A DNA stretch of 64,000 nt from Egbenema bharatensis (GTDB lineage Bacteria > Cyanobacteriota > Cyanobacteriia > Elainellales > Elainellaceae). The stretch is from assembly GCF_048077055.1 (NCBI RefSeq), contig NZ_CP182236.1, positions 5,208,001 through 5,272,000 on the forward strand. Direction: 5' to 3'. The position numbers were made by a program, and so were the translations under genes. Shown here piece after piece: positions 51,549 to 60,635 of this stretch. Below the pieces are notes generated by a model. The model saw nothing but the letters and a program-made list of their open reading frames with translations. It had not been told where the DNA came from and ran no database searches. Within the stretch, counting starts at the first letter, position 1. Each line of letters begins with the position of its first letter.

Positions 51549-52328
51549 ATGAGCGAGTTTTATAAGTCAGAGAGTTTACTAATATTACTTTTTCTGCTTT
51601 TAATACTTTGGGTTGGAGGACCCAAAGCAGTTGAGCTAGTCGAACGGATAATTCAAGTCCTATCAACTCCAGTAACAGAAACCATCCCATCCTCACCTGA
51701 GAACACTTCAACTCCAGTAACAGAAACCATCCCATCCTCACCTGAGAACACTTCAACTCCAGTAACAGAAACCATCCCATCCTCACCTGAGAACACTGTT
51801 GAAAAATATTTTCAATTCATTAAGGAAGGGGAAACTCAAAGTGCATGGAATATGTTGCCAGATTCAGTTCAACTAAGTAGACTGGCAGGTGGTGAAGATG
51901 GCTATACTACTTGGTGGAAGGGACTCTCAAACATTAATTTCAAAATTGAACCCATCTCACGAGCTAATGATAAAAGCATCGTTATTGTAAACCTTACTTA
52001 CAACAATTCAGATGGAACGTTGATGTTTGACAAAAATCGTTTTGAGCTTTCCTATGACTTTCAAGAAGGAGATTGGAAGATAGACAACATTCTGAATGCT
52101 AGACAGGTAAGTGGTAGTTTCGTCAGAATTCGTTCAGGATCAGGACAACAGTATGAGGTGATAGGGATTGTTAATTCTAATGATTTAGTCTGGTTGATTG
52201 AAATTTCTCAAAATCCTGATAGTTCTGGGAGACGCTGGTACGAGGTTTTATATCTAAATGATAACTATGAGGTGCAAGGATGGATAAGAAGCGATTTTAT
52301 AAAGAGACTCTCGCAGGAGAGTGTTTAG
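51549..52328 (+). CDS. Membrane-anchored SH3 protein with 15-residue repeats
   Basis: This 259-residue protein has an N-terminal TM (SLLILLFLLLILWVGGPKAV), three copies of TPVTETIPSSPENTS, an NTF2-like domain (YFQFIKEGETQSAWNMLPDS) and a C-terminal SH3 domain (GSFVRIRSGSGQQYEVIGIV, ending GWIRSDFIKRL). AAGGAG precedes the ATG at 51549. The repeat is an exact 45-bp tandem (51663-51797). Confidence 0.75.
   Translation: MSEFYKSESLLILLFLLLILWVGGPKAVELVERIIQVLSTPVTETIPSSPENTSTPVTETIPSSPENTSTPVTETIPSSPENTVEKYFQFIKEGETQSAWNMLPDSVQLSRLAGGEDGYTTWWKGLSNINFKIEPISRANDKSIVIVNLTYNNSDGTLMFDKNRFELSYDFQEGDWKIDNILNARQVSGSFVRIRSGSGQQYEVIGIVNSNDLVWLIEISQNPDSSGRRWYEVLYLNDNYEVQGWIRSDFIKRLSQESV
51663..51797 (+). 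repeat. Three 45-bp tandem repeats
   Basis: Three exact or nearly exact 45-bp copies encode TPVTETIPSSPENTS, starting at 51663, 51708 and 51753. Identity implies recent copying and probably length variation between strains. Confidence 0.9.
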
Positions 52329-52391
52329 AAATGAAAGATACAGAATACTAAATTTCTATTCTCATTCCATCTAAAGCACAGCTTAACCTCA

Positions 52392-52937
52392 TCAGTGAGG
52401 TAGAATTATACGATTAAACCAATCATCGCATGAACCAGAGTATCTATCAGTTTGGACACTCAACCGTTTTCCTGTTGGCGTCTCCATGTCGAGCCAAATT
52501 CCACAAGTTTTCTGTGCATCAGGATACTCTGGAAATCTCATCTCGAAAGTAACTTCCAGATACAAAGGAAGCCCCCCTCTGCTAAGAAAATTACTGGTTG
52601 TAGCAATTGTTGCTTCTACTGGAACAGTTTGTGAGGGAAGAGCACCAAGACTGGGCAATGTAACAGATGGGAAAAAACAGGAACCTACTGCGTACTCTAT
52701 TTGGGTTTCTAAATTTTCATAAAGATACTGAGGCGATTCTTCACTAGAAACTGTCAATGTGCATCTTCCATAGCCTCGCCGTACATAGTAAGTCCCCGTC
52801 GTGATATTGCGAGCAATGTTGACTCGATAAAGATCCATTGTATCTTCAATATCACTATCTTCGCTGACACTGGGGAAAGCAGCAGCACTCCCGTTGAAGA
52901 TCAAAAAATTAGCAAGGAGAAAAGCTATTTTCTTCAT
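52392..52937 (-). CDS. Secreted protein, unknown
   Basis: This 181-residue protein has a signal peptide (KKIAFLLANFLIFNGSAAAF) and a mature part of beta character with Cys pairs (YGRCTLTVSSEE, AVGSCFFPSV and TCGIWLDMETPT). I do not recognise it. It has a partner-like neighbour, also secreted, at 53021. Confidence 0.65.
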   Translation of the reverse strand: MKKIAFLLANFLIFNGSAAAFPSVSEDSDIEDTMDLYRVNIARNITTGTYYVRRGYGRCTLTVSSEESPQYLYENLETQIEYAVGSCFFPSVTLPSLGALPSQTVPVEATIATTSNFLSRGGLPLYLEVTFEMRFPEYPDAQKTCGIWLDMETPTGKRLSVQTDRYSGSCDDWFNRIILPH

Positions 52938-53020
52938 GATGAACCCTCGAAAAGGAAAGTTTTTGAGATTTGTTGCTATGCCTCATTTCATTAGTTTGCT
53001 ATTTTGACTGTTGCCAGCAG

Positions 53021-53524
53021 CTATTTCACAATTTCCAGCACGTTATTGATCTGGATTTGCCTTGCTTCTATATTCAATGGGTACCCCAGTCTGAGCGTTC
53101 GTGCAGTCATTTCCTCCGAAAAGAAGTTGGAACCAACAAAGTTATGGCAAGTAGCCCAGTAAATTGGATAGGAGCTCATGTTGTATCCAGACCACTCACC
53201 ACCTGGGTTTAGTAAATGAACGTAATATCCACTAGAATCAGGAAAAATGTAAGCAGGCCTTGTCGTTGAACAGTAGACATAATTTATCTGCGATGGTTCA
53301 AAAGTAGCAGGTCGTTCACCACCATGCTCCCAAGATCGACTAGCCAACTCCACTGAATAAAGAGTCCCACGACTTCCTTCTCTCAACACCGTTTTCTGAG
53401 TTAACCTATTCTCCCAACAGTGACCCATATGGCATCTACCTGGTAGGCTGACCTCAGCCAGTGCTGGTTGAGCAAGTAGCGCCGCAGCTAAAGTGCTTAT
53501 AGTCAATGCAGTTTGTTTAATCAT
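53021..53524 (-). CDS. Secreted protein, unknown
   Basis: This 167-residue protein has a signal peptide (TISTLAAALLAQPALAEVSL) and four or more Cys (GRCHMGHCWENRL, VYCSTTRP and ATCHNFVG), with a short beta-rich domain. It is similar in style to the gene downstream. The function is not known. Confidence 0.65.
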   Translation of the reverse strand: MIKQTALTISTLAAALLAQPALAEVSLPGRCHMGHCWENRLTQKTVLREGSRGTLYSVELASRSWEHGGERPATFEPSQINYVYCSTTRPAYIFPDSSGYYVHLLNPGGEWSGYNMSSYPIYWATCHNFVGSNFFSEEMTARTLRLGYPLNIEARQIQINNVLEIVK

Positions 53525-53964
53525 TTTTCACCCTTTATGGTTAGCCTGACCTTGGCTGACCAGAAATTTTGTCGCTGCTGGCTACCACGTATGTAAATAA
53601 ATTTCTGTAGAGTTTATTCCAAGAGTAGCCTACTTACTCCTTTGTACACGCTCTATGAGCAAATTCATTGAGGTTATTCGTAAAATCATATGATGTTATC
53701 TGAGACTTTATATTTCTGTATCTGCAAGGCTTTTTTATGCGCGCCAAAATGTTATGAACTAAAAATGCTTACAGTTGCAGTTTGGTATGCGTTAACCACT
53801 ACATGAAATCCTGCGGTACCCTAAATCCACCCACCGAAACTCCAATAGCAGAGCACATCGTAGCTAAATAAGCAGCAACAGGTGGAACAGCTGAAGCAAT
53901 AAGCACATCAACGGTACAACAATCGTTGTCAATATGATTCTCCCATGACCCCCTCCTCTCCTCG
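53525..53964. other. Gene-free stretch of 440 bp with one open extension
   Basis: AT-rich, with no clear gene. On the minus strand a frame continues for about 50 codons past the stop of the 53965 gene when read in +1. It contains VLIASAVPPVAAYLATMCSA and ends VPQDFM. The stop context is TTT TGA C, which resembles known +1 slippage sites. No start codon of its own fits well. Confidence 0.3.
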
Positions 53965-54975
53965 TCAAAAACTCTCATCCCCCAGAACCAACAACTTCAC
54001 CCGCGTCAACTGCGATCGCATCCGTGCCCACGATCGATAGGTCTGGGCTTTTTGATTGTCCAGGGCATTGATCTGAGCCAAGTATTGAGGCGTATTGAGG
54101 CTACCCTCCGCATTAAAGCGATAGCCCTGCTCCAGAATAGCTAAACGTAACAGGTCACGGCGCGTCACCTCCTGGGAGATCTGAAACTCCCGCCGATAGG
54201 TATCAAAGTCCAACACTTGCAGCATCACCTGTTCCCGAATGGACTGCGCCAATTCCCCCCGCTTATTCTGAATCTCCGCCACCTTCACCTCCAGGTCAGC
54301 GATCGCAATCTGACGATTCTGCACCTCTGCACTGCCGCCGATGCTTGCCCGAAACAGGGGTAAACCCAACTGGGCAAAGATGTCGTTAATTCCCATGAGG
54401 GGGCTATCAAAAAAGCTGACAATCCGATCGATAAAGCCAATCCGCCTGGTTTGACTGGTGCCATCCGGCTGGATCTCCGTGCGTGTACCAATTTCAAAGA
54501 AGGCGCGTACCGCAGGCTCAAAGATCCCCAGGCTAATCGTCCTGAGATTATTTGCTCGTGCCTGGTCGATCTTCTCCTGCACCAGGTCTACCCGCTCATC
54601 GATCGCCTGAAGTGCCAGGGAGTTGCCGATCGCCATCTCCTGAAGCTCTCGAACACAAGCCTCCGTCACATCCAAGCAGGGCAAATCCCCCAACATTGCC
54701 GTCCAGAGGTCTTCATTAATGCGGAGTTGAATCAAGCGATCGATCGATTCCCCAGCCGGATTGAGCGGGTTTTGATCCGTATCAAAGGGGGCATCTAAGT
54801 CACGTTCGCTGCTGGGTTCCAATTCGTCAAGCTCCTCGAACTCCTCAAACTCCTCAAACTCCTCAGTCGGTGGGGGTTCCTCCATCTGCGCCATCCCCGG
54901 CAGTGTCCCGATCGCTCCCCACATCAGCAGTGAGAGACAGCACCACAATAAGATTTTGATCCTGTTGCCCTTCAT
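53965..54975 (-). CDS. TolC-like periplasmic coiled-coil protein
   Basis: The protein is 336 residues with a signal (WCCLSLLMWGAIGTLPGMAQ), an EEF-repeat acidic stretch and a long helical part with VREQVM-like heptads and LNTPQYLAQINALDNQKAQT. The helical hairpin pattern is that of outer-membrane efflux (TolC) proteins, though barrel strands are unclear. It follows a membrane-fusion-like gene, and the two start regions overlap by 113 bp. The pair could be an export complex. Confidence 0.6.
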   Translation of the reverse strand: MKGNRIKILLWCCLSLLMWGAIGTLPGMAQMEEPPPTEEFEEFEEFEELDELEPSSERDLDAPFDTDQNPLNPAGESIDRLIQLRINEDLWTAMLGDLPCLDVTEACVRELQEMAIGNSLALQAIDERVDLVQEKIDQARANNLRTISLGIFEPAVRAFFEIGTRTEIQPDGTSQTRRIGFIDRIVSFFDSPLMGINDIFAQLGLPLFRASIGGSAEVQNRQIAIADLEVKVAEIQNKRGELAQSIREQVMLQVLDFDTYRREFQISQEVTRRDLLRLAILEQGYRFNAEGSLNTPQYLAQINALDNQKAQTYRSWARMRSQLTRVKLLVLGDESF

Positions 54976-55810
54976 ATTTGATTCTCCGAATTGTGCCTGA
55001 AAATGGACTACGAACCGCTGATAGTTGAAACAGTTGGGCATTCAAAGCCGCTATCTTTTCCTCCATCTGCGCCACTTGAAACGCCCGTTCCTGTTCCTGG
55101 CGTTGCTGCTCCTGGAATTGTTGTTGCCGTTGGATCTCTGCCTGCTGGATGGCGATCGCCCGCTTACTCATCTCCAGGGAGTGAACATATTCTTGATGCT
55201 GCCGTTCTGTCTGAGCCTGAGTCAGTTTTGCCTCTGCCAGTTGTAAGTCCGCCTGCGCCTGGGTGAATTCCCGCCTGCGTTGCTCCAACACTTCCGTCTC
55301 ATGGGGAATGGTCGCCTCTGGAAGACTGGCACTTGGCATCGAAGAGAGCATATCCAACATCCGCTGTTGCTGCATCAGGTTACGCTCTGCCTGCTCCACC
55401 TTGAGCCGTGCCCGTTCAATCTCTGCCACCTGGCTCAGAAAACTCGCTGGGGGTAAACCTGCCACCTCTGGAACCGGACGGGAAGGAGATGCGCCAGGAA
55501 TGGGCTGCTGCAATCGCTCCATCTGAATCTCAAGCTGTCTGCGCTGTGCCTCCAGCCGATCCCGGTCGCGCGTCCGATCGGCAAGGATCTGCCCCTGCTC
55601 CACCCGATCGCCCTCCTGTACCTTGAGATCATCCGGTGCGGATAAAGTCAGTCGGACATCGAGCGATCGGCGGTTGCTGGTGGAGTCACTGGTGATGATG
55701 GAGGGGGACGGCAGTGAAGGGGATGGGGTTTGCGCCTGGAGGTGTCCTGCACAACCATAGGACAGTCCCGACAGTCCTACGAGACACAGGACAGAGAATA
55801 TACTTTTCAT
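54863..55810 (-). CDS. Membrane-fusion-like lipoprotein
   Basis: The protein is 315 residues. Its signal ends in LSYGCAGH (possible lipobox), and a biotinyl-lipoyl-like strand follows (DLKVQEGDRVEQGQILADRT), then a helical hairpin rich in Gln and Arg, then VRSPFSGTIRRIKYEGQQ, the returning lipoyl half. This is the HlyD/MFP architecture. The last 40 residues lie over the next gene in another frame. GGACA repeats code part of its signal peptide. Confidence 0.75.
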   Translation of the reverse strand: MKSIFSVLCLVGLSGLSYGCAGHLQAQTPSPSLPSPSIITSDSTSNRRSLDVRLTLSAPDDLKVQEGDRVEQGQILADRTRDRDRLEAQRRQLEIQMERLQQPIPGASPSRPVPEVAGLPPASFLSQVAEIERARLKVEQAERNLMQQQRMLDMLSSMPSASLPEATIPHETEVLEQRRREFTQAQADLQLAEAKLTQAQTERQHQEYVHSLEMSKRAIAIQQAEIQRQQQFQEQQRQEQERAFQVAQMEEKIAALNAQLFQLSAVRSPFSGTIRRIKYEGQQDQNLIVVLSLTADVGSDRDTAGDGADGGTPTD

Positions 55811-56835
55811 GACTGCCTCACCTTGACGATCGCCTTACCTTGCACAATCCAGAATTCCCCAATCTGCGCCAATATCTGTGCAGGTCGGGCATTTCGTAAC
55901 TCAATCTGTCCTCCCCAGCTGCGAATCGTGTCGTAGCTACTAAAATCAGTGGCGATCGTGACTTCTCTGCTGTCCTCCAGTACCAGTGAACCACTGACAT
56001 AGGCGTTCTGGGGGATACGCTTCAGCCAGTCTGCCACCAGAATTTCCTTGAGCAACACTTCCTCTGAGGTGATGGCGATCGGATTGCCCAGCTGCACCTT
56101 GACCCGTGATGGTCGGATCTGTGCGTCGGGGGAGTTACCAATCTTGTAGAGTCTGCCGTTGGTCTGGCTCTCGGCAATCAAGTCATTGGAGGTCGTTTCA
56201 ATCACGGTATAGCGGTCTTCGATCGCCTGAGAGGTATACGCCTGCAAGCCTCTCACTTCGACGGTCACAAGCCGTTCTGAACCGTACTTCTGAAACAATT
56301 GCACGGCGGTCGCTGCATCTTGAAAGAATCCTTTGGCAAACTGCTCCACGATGCCGCCGTTACTGGTCAGGTTAATGCTGGCGATACACAGGAATACTGC
56401 CATCGATAACACCCAATATTCCTGGGGGGATTGGCTTCGTAACCGTGCCCTGGGGTTCCCTGGAATCACCAACCGGGCTGGATTGGGATAAAACGCGGCT
56501 ACCCCCGATCGCGTGAAGGCATCGGCGAACCATCCGGTGAATTGCCCAATCATCAGGGCGGCCCAATAGTGCCAATGAAAGAAGAACAGGATCGGAGCGG
56601 CAAGAATCGCCAGGGTAAGGGTAGACAGGAAGCTATGGGTAATAGTGCGGTGGGGGTATCGCTCCTCAATGTAGTGGGCGATCGGATAAGCCAGTCTGCC
56701 AACCCAGGATTCAGTGCTGTCCAGGTCAGGTAACTGGGAACCTAAGACAGCTAATCCCAAGATGAATGCATTGGCTGTACCCAACGAGATACTGGTGGTG
56801 GCGGTGGCGATCGCGGCATGGGTGACGGACATCAT
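55807..56835 (-). CDS. DUF457/YdjM-type membrane metal-dependent hydrolase
   Basis: This 342-residue protein starts MMSVTHAAIATATTSISLGT and has HRTITHSFLSTL and LPDLDSTES, the His/Asp motifs of YdjM/DUF457 membrane hydrolases. It has 3-4 TM segments (LAILAAPILFFFHWHYWAAL, YWVLSMAVFLCIASINLTSN) and an extra C-terminal beta-rich domain. The substrate is unknown. Its stop overlaps the MFP start by 4 bp, so it may be part of the export unit. Confidence 0.82.
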   Translation of the reverse strand: MMSVTHAAIATATTSISLGTANAFILGLAVLGSQLPDLDSTESWVGRLAYPIAHYIEERYPHRTITHSFLSTLTLAILAAPILFFFHWHYWAALMIGQFTGWFADAFTRSGVAAFYPNPARLVIPGNPRARLRSQSPQEYWVLSMAVFLCIASINLTSNGGIVEQFAKGFFQDAATAVQLFQKYGSERLVTVEVRGLQAYTSQAIEDRYTVIETTSNDLIAESQTNGRLYKIGNSPDAQIRPSRVKVQLGNPIAITSEEVLLKEILVADWLKRIPQNAYVSGSLVLEDSREVTIATDFSSYDTIRSWGGQIELRNARPAQILAQIGEFWIVQGKAIVKVRQS

Positions 56836-57083
56836 AGGCGTAAGGTGGGGAACGAAGAGGAGGGGAATGGCAAGGAAGGCGATCGGTCGGGAAGAGGAAG
56901 GAGGGGAGAAGAGGAGGAGAATGGTTGGCGATCGCGATCATCACAGCAAAGAGGAATACCAGATCCGAATAAGAGAAAAGAGTATAGGAGTAGGGATTGG
57001 GCAATTTGAGTTGTAGATTTTCCAGATACGTGTCCGTACATGGACTGCAAAATTAAAAAATTTTTAACAGAGACGGACTACCC

Positions 57084-57902
57084 CTAAAGCCTTCGCCTGC
57101 CTCGGTTTGCGGCATACAGTAAACCGCGCAACGTCACTGCAATCAGGGTGATAATTCCCCCCAGGACGTACAGCACCTTATCGCCCATTCCCAAGCCAGC
57201 AAAGCGAATGATACCGATGAGGGAAATCAGCCCGATGAGAAACGGTGTCCCATCGATGTACTGGTAATGATCGCCAGTAGCCGTCTCAGAGATCCCCAAG
57301 ACCGTCTCACGGATCACCCGTTTAGCAAGAGCCGGATTGTTCCCCGATCGCTGCTGGAGTTCCGCGACTTCGGATGCTACCAGTTGAATGCCGTAGGATT
57401 CCGCCTCAGTCATCATCAGTTTGCGGATGTCCTCGTCTCGGATCAGCGGGAGTTCGATCCGGGGCATCTTCACGAACAGTTCTTTGGGTGGGCAGGGTGA
57501 AGCCACCAACAGCAGCAGGACACCCTCTGCCCTCAGCACGTCCTCCAACCAGTACCGTAGACTGGCAGACCAACGGTGGGCATCGTCGCAGATTAGAACT
57601 GTCCGCTTACGAGTTAGCCGTTTGGTCAGAGCCTCCCGCAGTTGCGCTGCTGTGAGTGCCTTGGGTTTCTCATCCAGGGTCATGGTTGATACCCCAAGCT
57701 GTTCCGCGATCAGCACCAGACATTCCTTTGCAGAACCGTTGTAGGATGCCATTGCCACGCTCCAGCGGTCTGCCCCTAGCCGTCGCTTCACCGCTTCGCC
57801 CAAAGTAGACTTGCCCGATCCAGGTTCCCCCAGAACGAGCAAGGACTGGTTGGAGAACAACGCCTCACTCACCTGCTTAATTTCAGCCTCACGCAGTTCC
57901 AT
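57084..57902 (-). CDS. AAA ATPase with C-terminal membrane segments
   Basis: The protein is 272 residues from ATG 57902. Walker A is GEPGSGKSTLGE and Walker B is VLICDDAHRW, in an AAA_22-like ATPase similar to ExeA/TniB. It ends in two TM segments (PFLIGLISLIGIIRFAG, VLYVLGGIITLIAVTLRG). This mix suggests a peptidoglycan-related or transfer-related ATPase anchored in the membrane. Five GGACA-type units lie just upstream. Confidence 0.8.
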   Translation of the reverse strand: MELREAEIKQVSEALFSNQSLLVLGEPGSGKSTLGEAVKRRLGADRWSVAMASYNGSAKECLVLIAEQLGVSTMTLDEKPKALTAAQLREALTKRLTRKRTVLICDDAHRWSASLRYWLEDVLRAEGVLLLLVASPCPPKELFVKMPRIELPLIRDEDIRKLMMTEAESYGIQLVASEVAELQQRSGNNPALAKRVIRETVLGISETATGDHYQYIDGTPFLIGLISLIGIIRFAGLGMGDKVLYVLGGIITLIAVTLRGLLYAANRGRRRL

Positions 57903-57917
57903 CACCGATCGCCAGCT

Positions 57918-57952
57918 ACGAACAGGACACAGGACAAGACAAACAGGACATA
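57918..57952. repeat. AGGACACAGGACA cluster before the ATPase gene
   Basis: AACAGGACACAGGACA, then AAGACAAACAGGACA, form a short cluster in the 66 bp between the ATPase and the gene upstream. It contains the shared 11-mer at 57926-57936. Confidence 0.6.
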
Positions 57953-57968
57953 GCAAATCAGGTAGAGC

Positions 57969-58520
57969 TTAACGAGCATCGATCAGCCCCCGTGCTTTCT
58001 TCCAACGAGACACAACCCGACGACTACAGCCAGTCCCCCGGTGTTGCTTCACGTAGTCAATCAGTTGAGGATAGGTGGTCAGCCCTTTTGAGTGAGCTTC
58101 GTCCAACAGAGCCGTTACCCCATCAGCAGAGCCGGAGTCTGTCTCGTCAGTCGATTCGATCGCAGGAGCTTGAGAGTTCTGGAAGTTCTGGAAGTTCTGG
58201 AAACTCCCAGTGTCTTGTGTGTCTTGTATGTCTTGTGTGGCCTGTATGTCTTGTGTGTCTCGTAGGACAGTCTGGGGTTGTCCTGTCATCGCGTAGGACA
58301 CTTGCTCACTCACCTGAAGGGTTTCTTGTTCAGAGGGAGTTAACGCAGAGGCAACAGCGGTCGGCTGGGCGGCTACCAATACCGTTTGCGATCGTGCCAT
58401 TAGCCGTGCCTGCTTCCGCGCCTGGACACGACAATGGGCAGTCCAGAAGAACTGAGCGATCGTCCTCAGCCCTGACCAGACTGTATTGAGTACCGTTTGT
58501 TTCGGTTTTGCTAAGGTCAT
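57969..58520 (-). CDS. HTH protein with QDTQDIQ and QNF repeats
   Basis: This 183-residue protein has a basic start (HCRVQARKQARLMARSQT), a low-complexity middle with QDTQDIQ units and QNFQNFQNSQ, and a C-terminal HTH (GLTTYPQLIDYVKQHRGTGC, then SRRVVSRWKKARG). The repeats are DNA tandems of TGTCTTGTATG and TTCTGGAAG. The gene is probably a DNA-binding regulator of the export/ATPase operon. The family is unknown. Confidence 0.65.
   Translation of the reverse strand: MTLAKPKQTVLNTVWSGLRTIAQFFWTAHCRVQARKQARLMARSQTVLVAAQPTAVASALTPSEQETLQVSEQVSYAMTGQPQTVLRDTQDIQATQDIQDTQDTGSFQNFQNFQNSQAPAIESTDETDSGSADGVTALLDEAHSKGLTTYPQLIDYVKQHRGTGCSRRVVSRWKKARGLIDAR
58210..58301. repeat. TGTCTTGTGTG tandem and GGACA units inside a gene
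   Basis: TGTCTTGTGTG, TCTTGTATG and their variants repeat with a period near 9-10 bases, followed by CGTAGGACAG and CGTAGGACAC. TTCTGGAAG occurs three times just before (58179-58206). Confidence 0.6.
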
Positions 58521-58611
58521 CTTGTTTCACCGTTTCACGACAGTGCATCACTGGTACTGACCAACGAAACGACGAAACAATCTAGAAATTACGGAGACTT
58601 GAAGTAAAGTT

Positions 58612-58830
58612 TCAACGAAGGTAGTACCGTCGCTGTCCAGCTTCGATCCGAGACTGAACGATTCCCTCGATCGACAAGTTGCGCGTCTGCCGTCTCACCT
58701 GCTCGTAGGTTAGCCCAGACACGTCAACCAGTTCATTACGCGACAGTCCTGCATGTTGCCGAATCGTATCAATCAGTTGCGATCGGGTTTGCTTGCCCTG
58801 GTTAGTTTGACGATATTGAATGCTGTACAT
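58612..58830 (-). CDS. Small winged-helix regulator
   Basis: This 72-residue protein has RSQLIDTIRQHAGLSRNELV and then LTYEQVRRQTRNLSIEGIVQ, followed by a short wing (RIEAGQRRYYLR). It is a MarR/ArsR-like winged helix and probably a local regulator. Confidence 0.65.
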   Translation of the reverse strand: MYSIQYRQTNQGKQTRSQLIDTIRQHAGLSRNELVDVSGLTYEQVRRQTRNLSIEGIVQSRIEAGQRRYYLR

Positions 58831-59282
58831 CGGAATTCCGTACCTACAGAGTAAAACTGCGACTCTGCATCCCCTAGTGCCCAGTTCCAAAGCTTAACAA
58901 TGAGGAAAACCCTGACGGTATGGGAAGTTCACGGAATCTTTATGGAAGTTGTCAAGGGATAGTACAATTCTTCATCATCTTTGGTTGGGAGCTTTTCAAG
59001 GAGTAAGGTTATTGCACTCACTAAAACCCCATTCAACGACCGCTGTTCTCAGGTTCCAGCGTTCTTGGGTAGTGGGCGATCGTCTATTGAAGAGCTTGTG
59101 TTAGGGCCAGCCACAGAAGCGGGTAAGGTAATGGATTTGGAGCTGGTGTTTGCCAAACCCTGACAGGACACATAGGATAGTCCTATAGGACACAGGACAC
59201 TAAACTTGATCACTCGATCGAGGCTGGTGTCACAGGCAGGTTTATATAAATTGCTTAACTGAAAAACGTTGGAGCGTACCAG
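58831..59282. other. Gene-free stretch of 452 bp
   Basis: No supported gene. It contains the GGACA cluster at 59161-59200 and the probable promoter of the membrane protein at 59283. Confidence 0.5.
59161..59200. repeat. GGACA repeat cluster with a perfect palindrome
   Basis: TGACAGGACACATAGGATAG is followed by TCCTATAGGA (a palindrome, 59181-59190) and CACAGGACAC. The shared 11-mer lies at 59189-59199. Confidence 0.65.
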
Positions 59283-59702
59283 GTGGACGCAAAAACCAAT
59301 AGAGGGAGTCCGAGAACTCCTAGAGAGAGTCTGAGAACTCCCAGAGAAAGTACAAGAACTGCTAAGGACATTATCGACCAGGCAATTCGGGAAAACCGCT
59401 TCGGTGAACGATTGCTTTATCTTTTTGCCATTGTATTTTTAATAACGGGGCTGCTTTTGATGGGAGTTGCAGTTGCAAATCAAAACCCGATCAGTGCAAT
59501 CCTTGGTGCTGTCTCCAGTGTGTTGTTTGCACCTGCGATGGATTTGGCTCGACGTACTAGACGAGAGAATATGTCAATTCGGCTCCTAGAAGTTGCGCTC
59601 AACCAAGCAGATACCTCTAGGGAAGCAGCCGAAGCCTTACGTACTGTATTTGTCGAAACCTTTACCAGCAGAACCAATGCTAGGAATAAGAAACTTCCTT
59701 AA
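59283..59702 (+). CDS. Two-TM membrane protein before the pentapeptide gene
   Basis: This 139-residue protein uses a GTG start. An Arg/Ser-rich start (RGSPRTPRESLRTPRES) with TPRES-type repeats is followed by two TM segments (YLFAIVFLITGLLLMGVAVA, PISAILGAVSSVLFAPAM) and a soluble helical tail. It overlaps the pentapeptide gene by 26 bp and probably works with it. Confidence 0.65.
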   Translation: MDAKTNRGSPRTPRESLRTPRESTRTAKDIIDQAIRENRFGERLLYLFAIVFLITGLLLMGVAVANQNPISAILGAVSSVLFAPAMDLARRTRRENMSIRLLEVALNQADTSREAAEALRTVFVETFTSRTNARNKKLP

Positions 59703-60624
59703 ACCTAAACACACAGCATTGTCTGTTATCGATGAGCTTGTCCAAGGTCTTGACGATGGCACGATTACCCTTGACCCTGTGACATTGCCAGAGGCGGTTG
59801 AGATCCCTGCTGAAGCGGCTGCTTTTTACTTAGCTTTGTTAAAGAGTGATGTAGAGGGATGGAATCAGTGGCGATCGGATACTGAAGCAAACATCAGCCT
59901 TAAAGGAGCAGATCTCAGTAGGGCAAACCTTGTCGGGGCAAACCTCAATAGGGCAAACTTCATTGGGCTGGATCTCCGTAGGGCAAAACTCATTGAGGCA
60001 AAACTCATTGAGGCAAACCTCCGTGAGGCAAACCTCCGTGGGGCAGACCTCCGTGGGGCAGACCTCCGTGGGGCAGACCTCCGTAGGACAGACTTCCGTG
60101 GGGCAAACCTCAGTGGGGCAAATCTCAGTGGGGCAGACCTCGGTGGAGCATACCTCGGTGGGGCAAATCTCAGTGAGGCGAATCTCAATAGGGCAGATCT
60201 CAGTAGGGCAAATCTCAGTGAAGCGAATCTCAATAGGGCAGATCTCAGTGGGGCAGATCTCAGTGGGGCAAACCTCTATAAGGCAGATCTCAGTAGGGTA
60301 GATCTCAGTGAAGCGAATCTCAGTAGGGCTGATCTCAGTGAAGCAAATCTCAGTAGGGCAGATCTCAGTGAAGCGAATCTCAGTAGGGCTGATCTCAGTG
60401 AGGCATACCTTATCGGGGCAGATCTCAATGGGGCAGATCTCAGTGGGGCAAACTTCCGTGAGGCAGACCTCCGTGGGGCAAACCTCAGTAAAGTGCTCGT
60501 TGAACAGGCAATTTTTAGCGGTAGTCAAGGACTTACACCCAGCCAAGTGACTGAGCTTAAAGCACGAGGTGCAATCTTTGATGATTCTCCGGGATCACCT
60601 GCTAATGTTTATGTGAACAGGTGA
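59677..60624 (+). CDS. Pentapeptide-repeat protein
   Basis: The protein is 315 residues from ATG 59677. The first 65 residues are helical (SVIDELVQGLDDGTI). About 45 A(D/N)LxxA pentapeptides follow, with 15-bp DNA repeats, forming a right-handed square beta helix that can mimic DNA. It ends SGSQGLTPSQVTELKARGA. The partner is the two-TM protein before it. Possible roles are gyrase protection, immunity or toxin delivery; none is proved. Confidence 0.85.
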   Translation: MLGIRNFLKPKHTALSVIDELVQGLDDGTITLDPVTLPEAVEIPAEAAAFYLALLKSDVEGWNQWRSDTEANISLKGADLSRANLVGANLNRANFIGLDLRRAKLIEAKLIEANLREANLRGADLRGADLRGADLRRTDFRGANLSGANLSGADLGGAYLGGANLSEANLNRADLSRANLSEANLNRADLSGADLSGANLYKADLSRVDLSEANLSRADLSEANLSRADLSEANLSRADLSEAYLIGADLNGADLSGANFREADLRGANLSKVLVEQAIFSGSQGLTPSQVTELKARGAIFDDSPGSPANVYVNR

Positions 60625-60635
60625 CAGCCAGGTAG

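Noticed and set aside
59839..60546. Antisense frames with TEICPTEV-type repeats
   Set aside because: They are shadows of the pentapeptide repeats.
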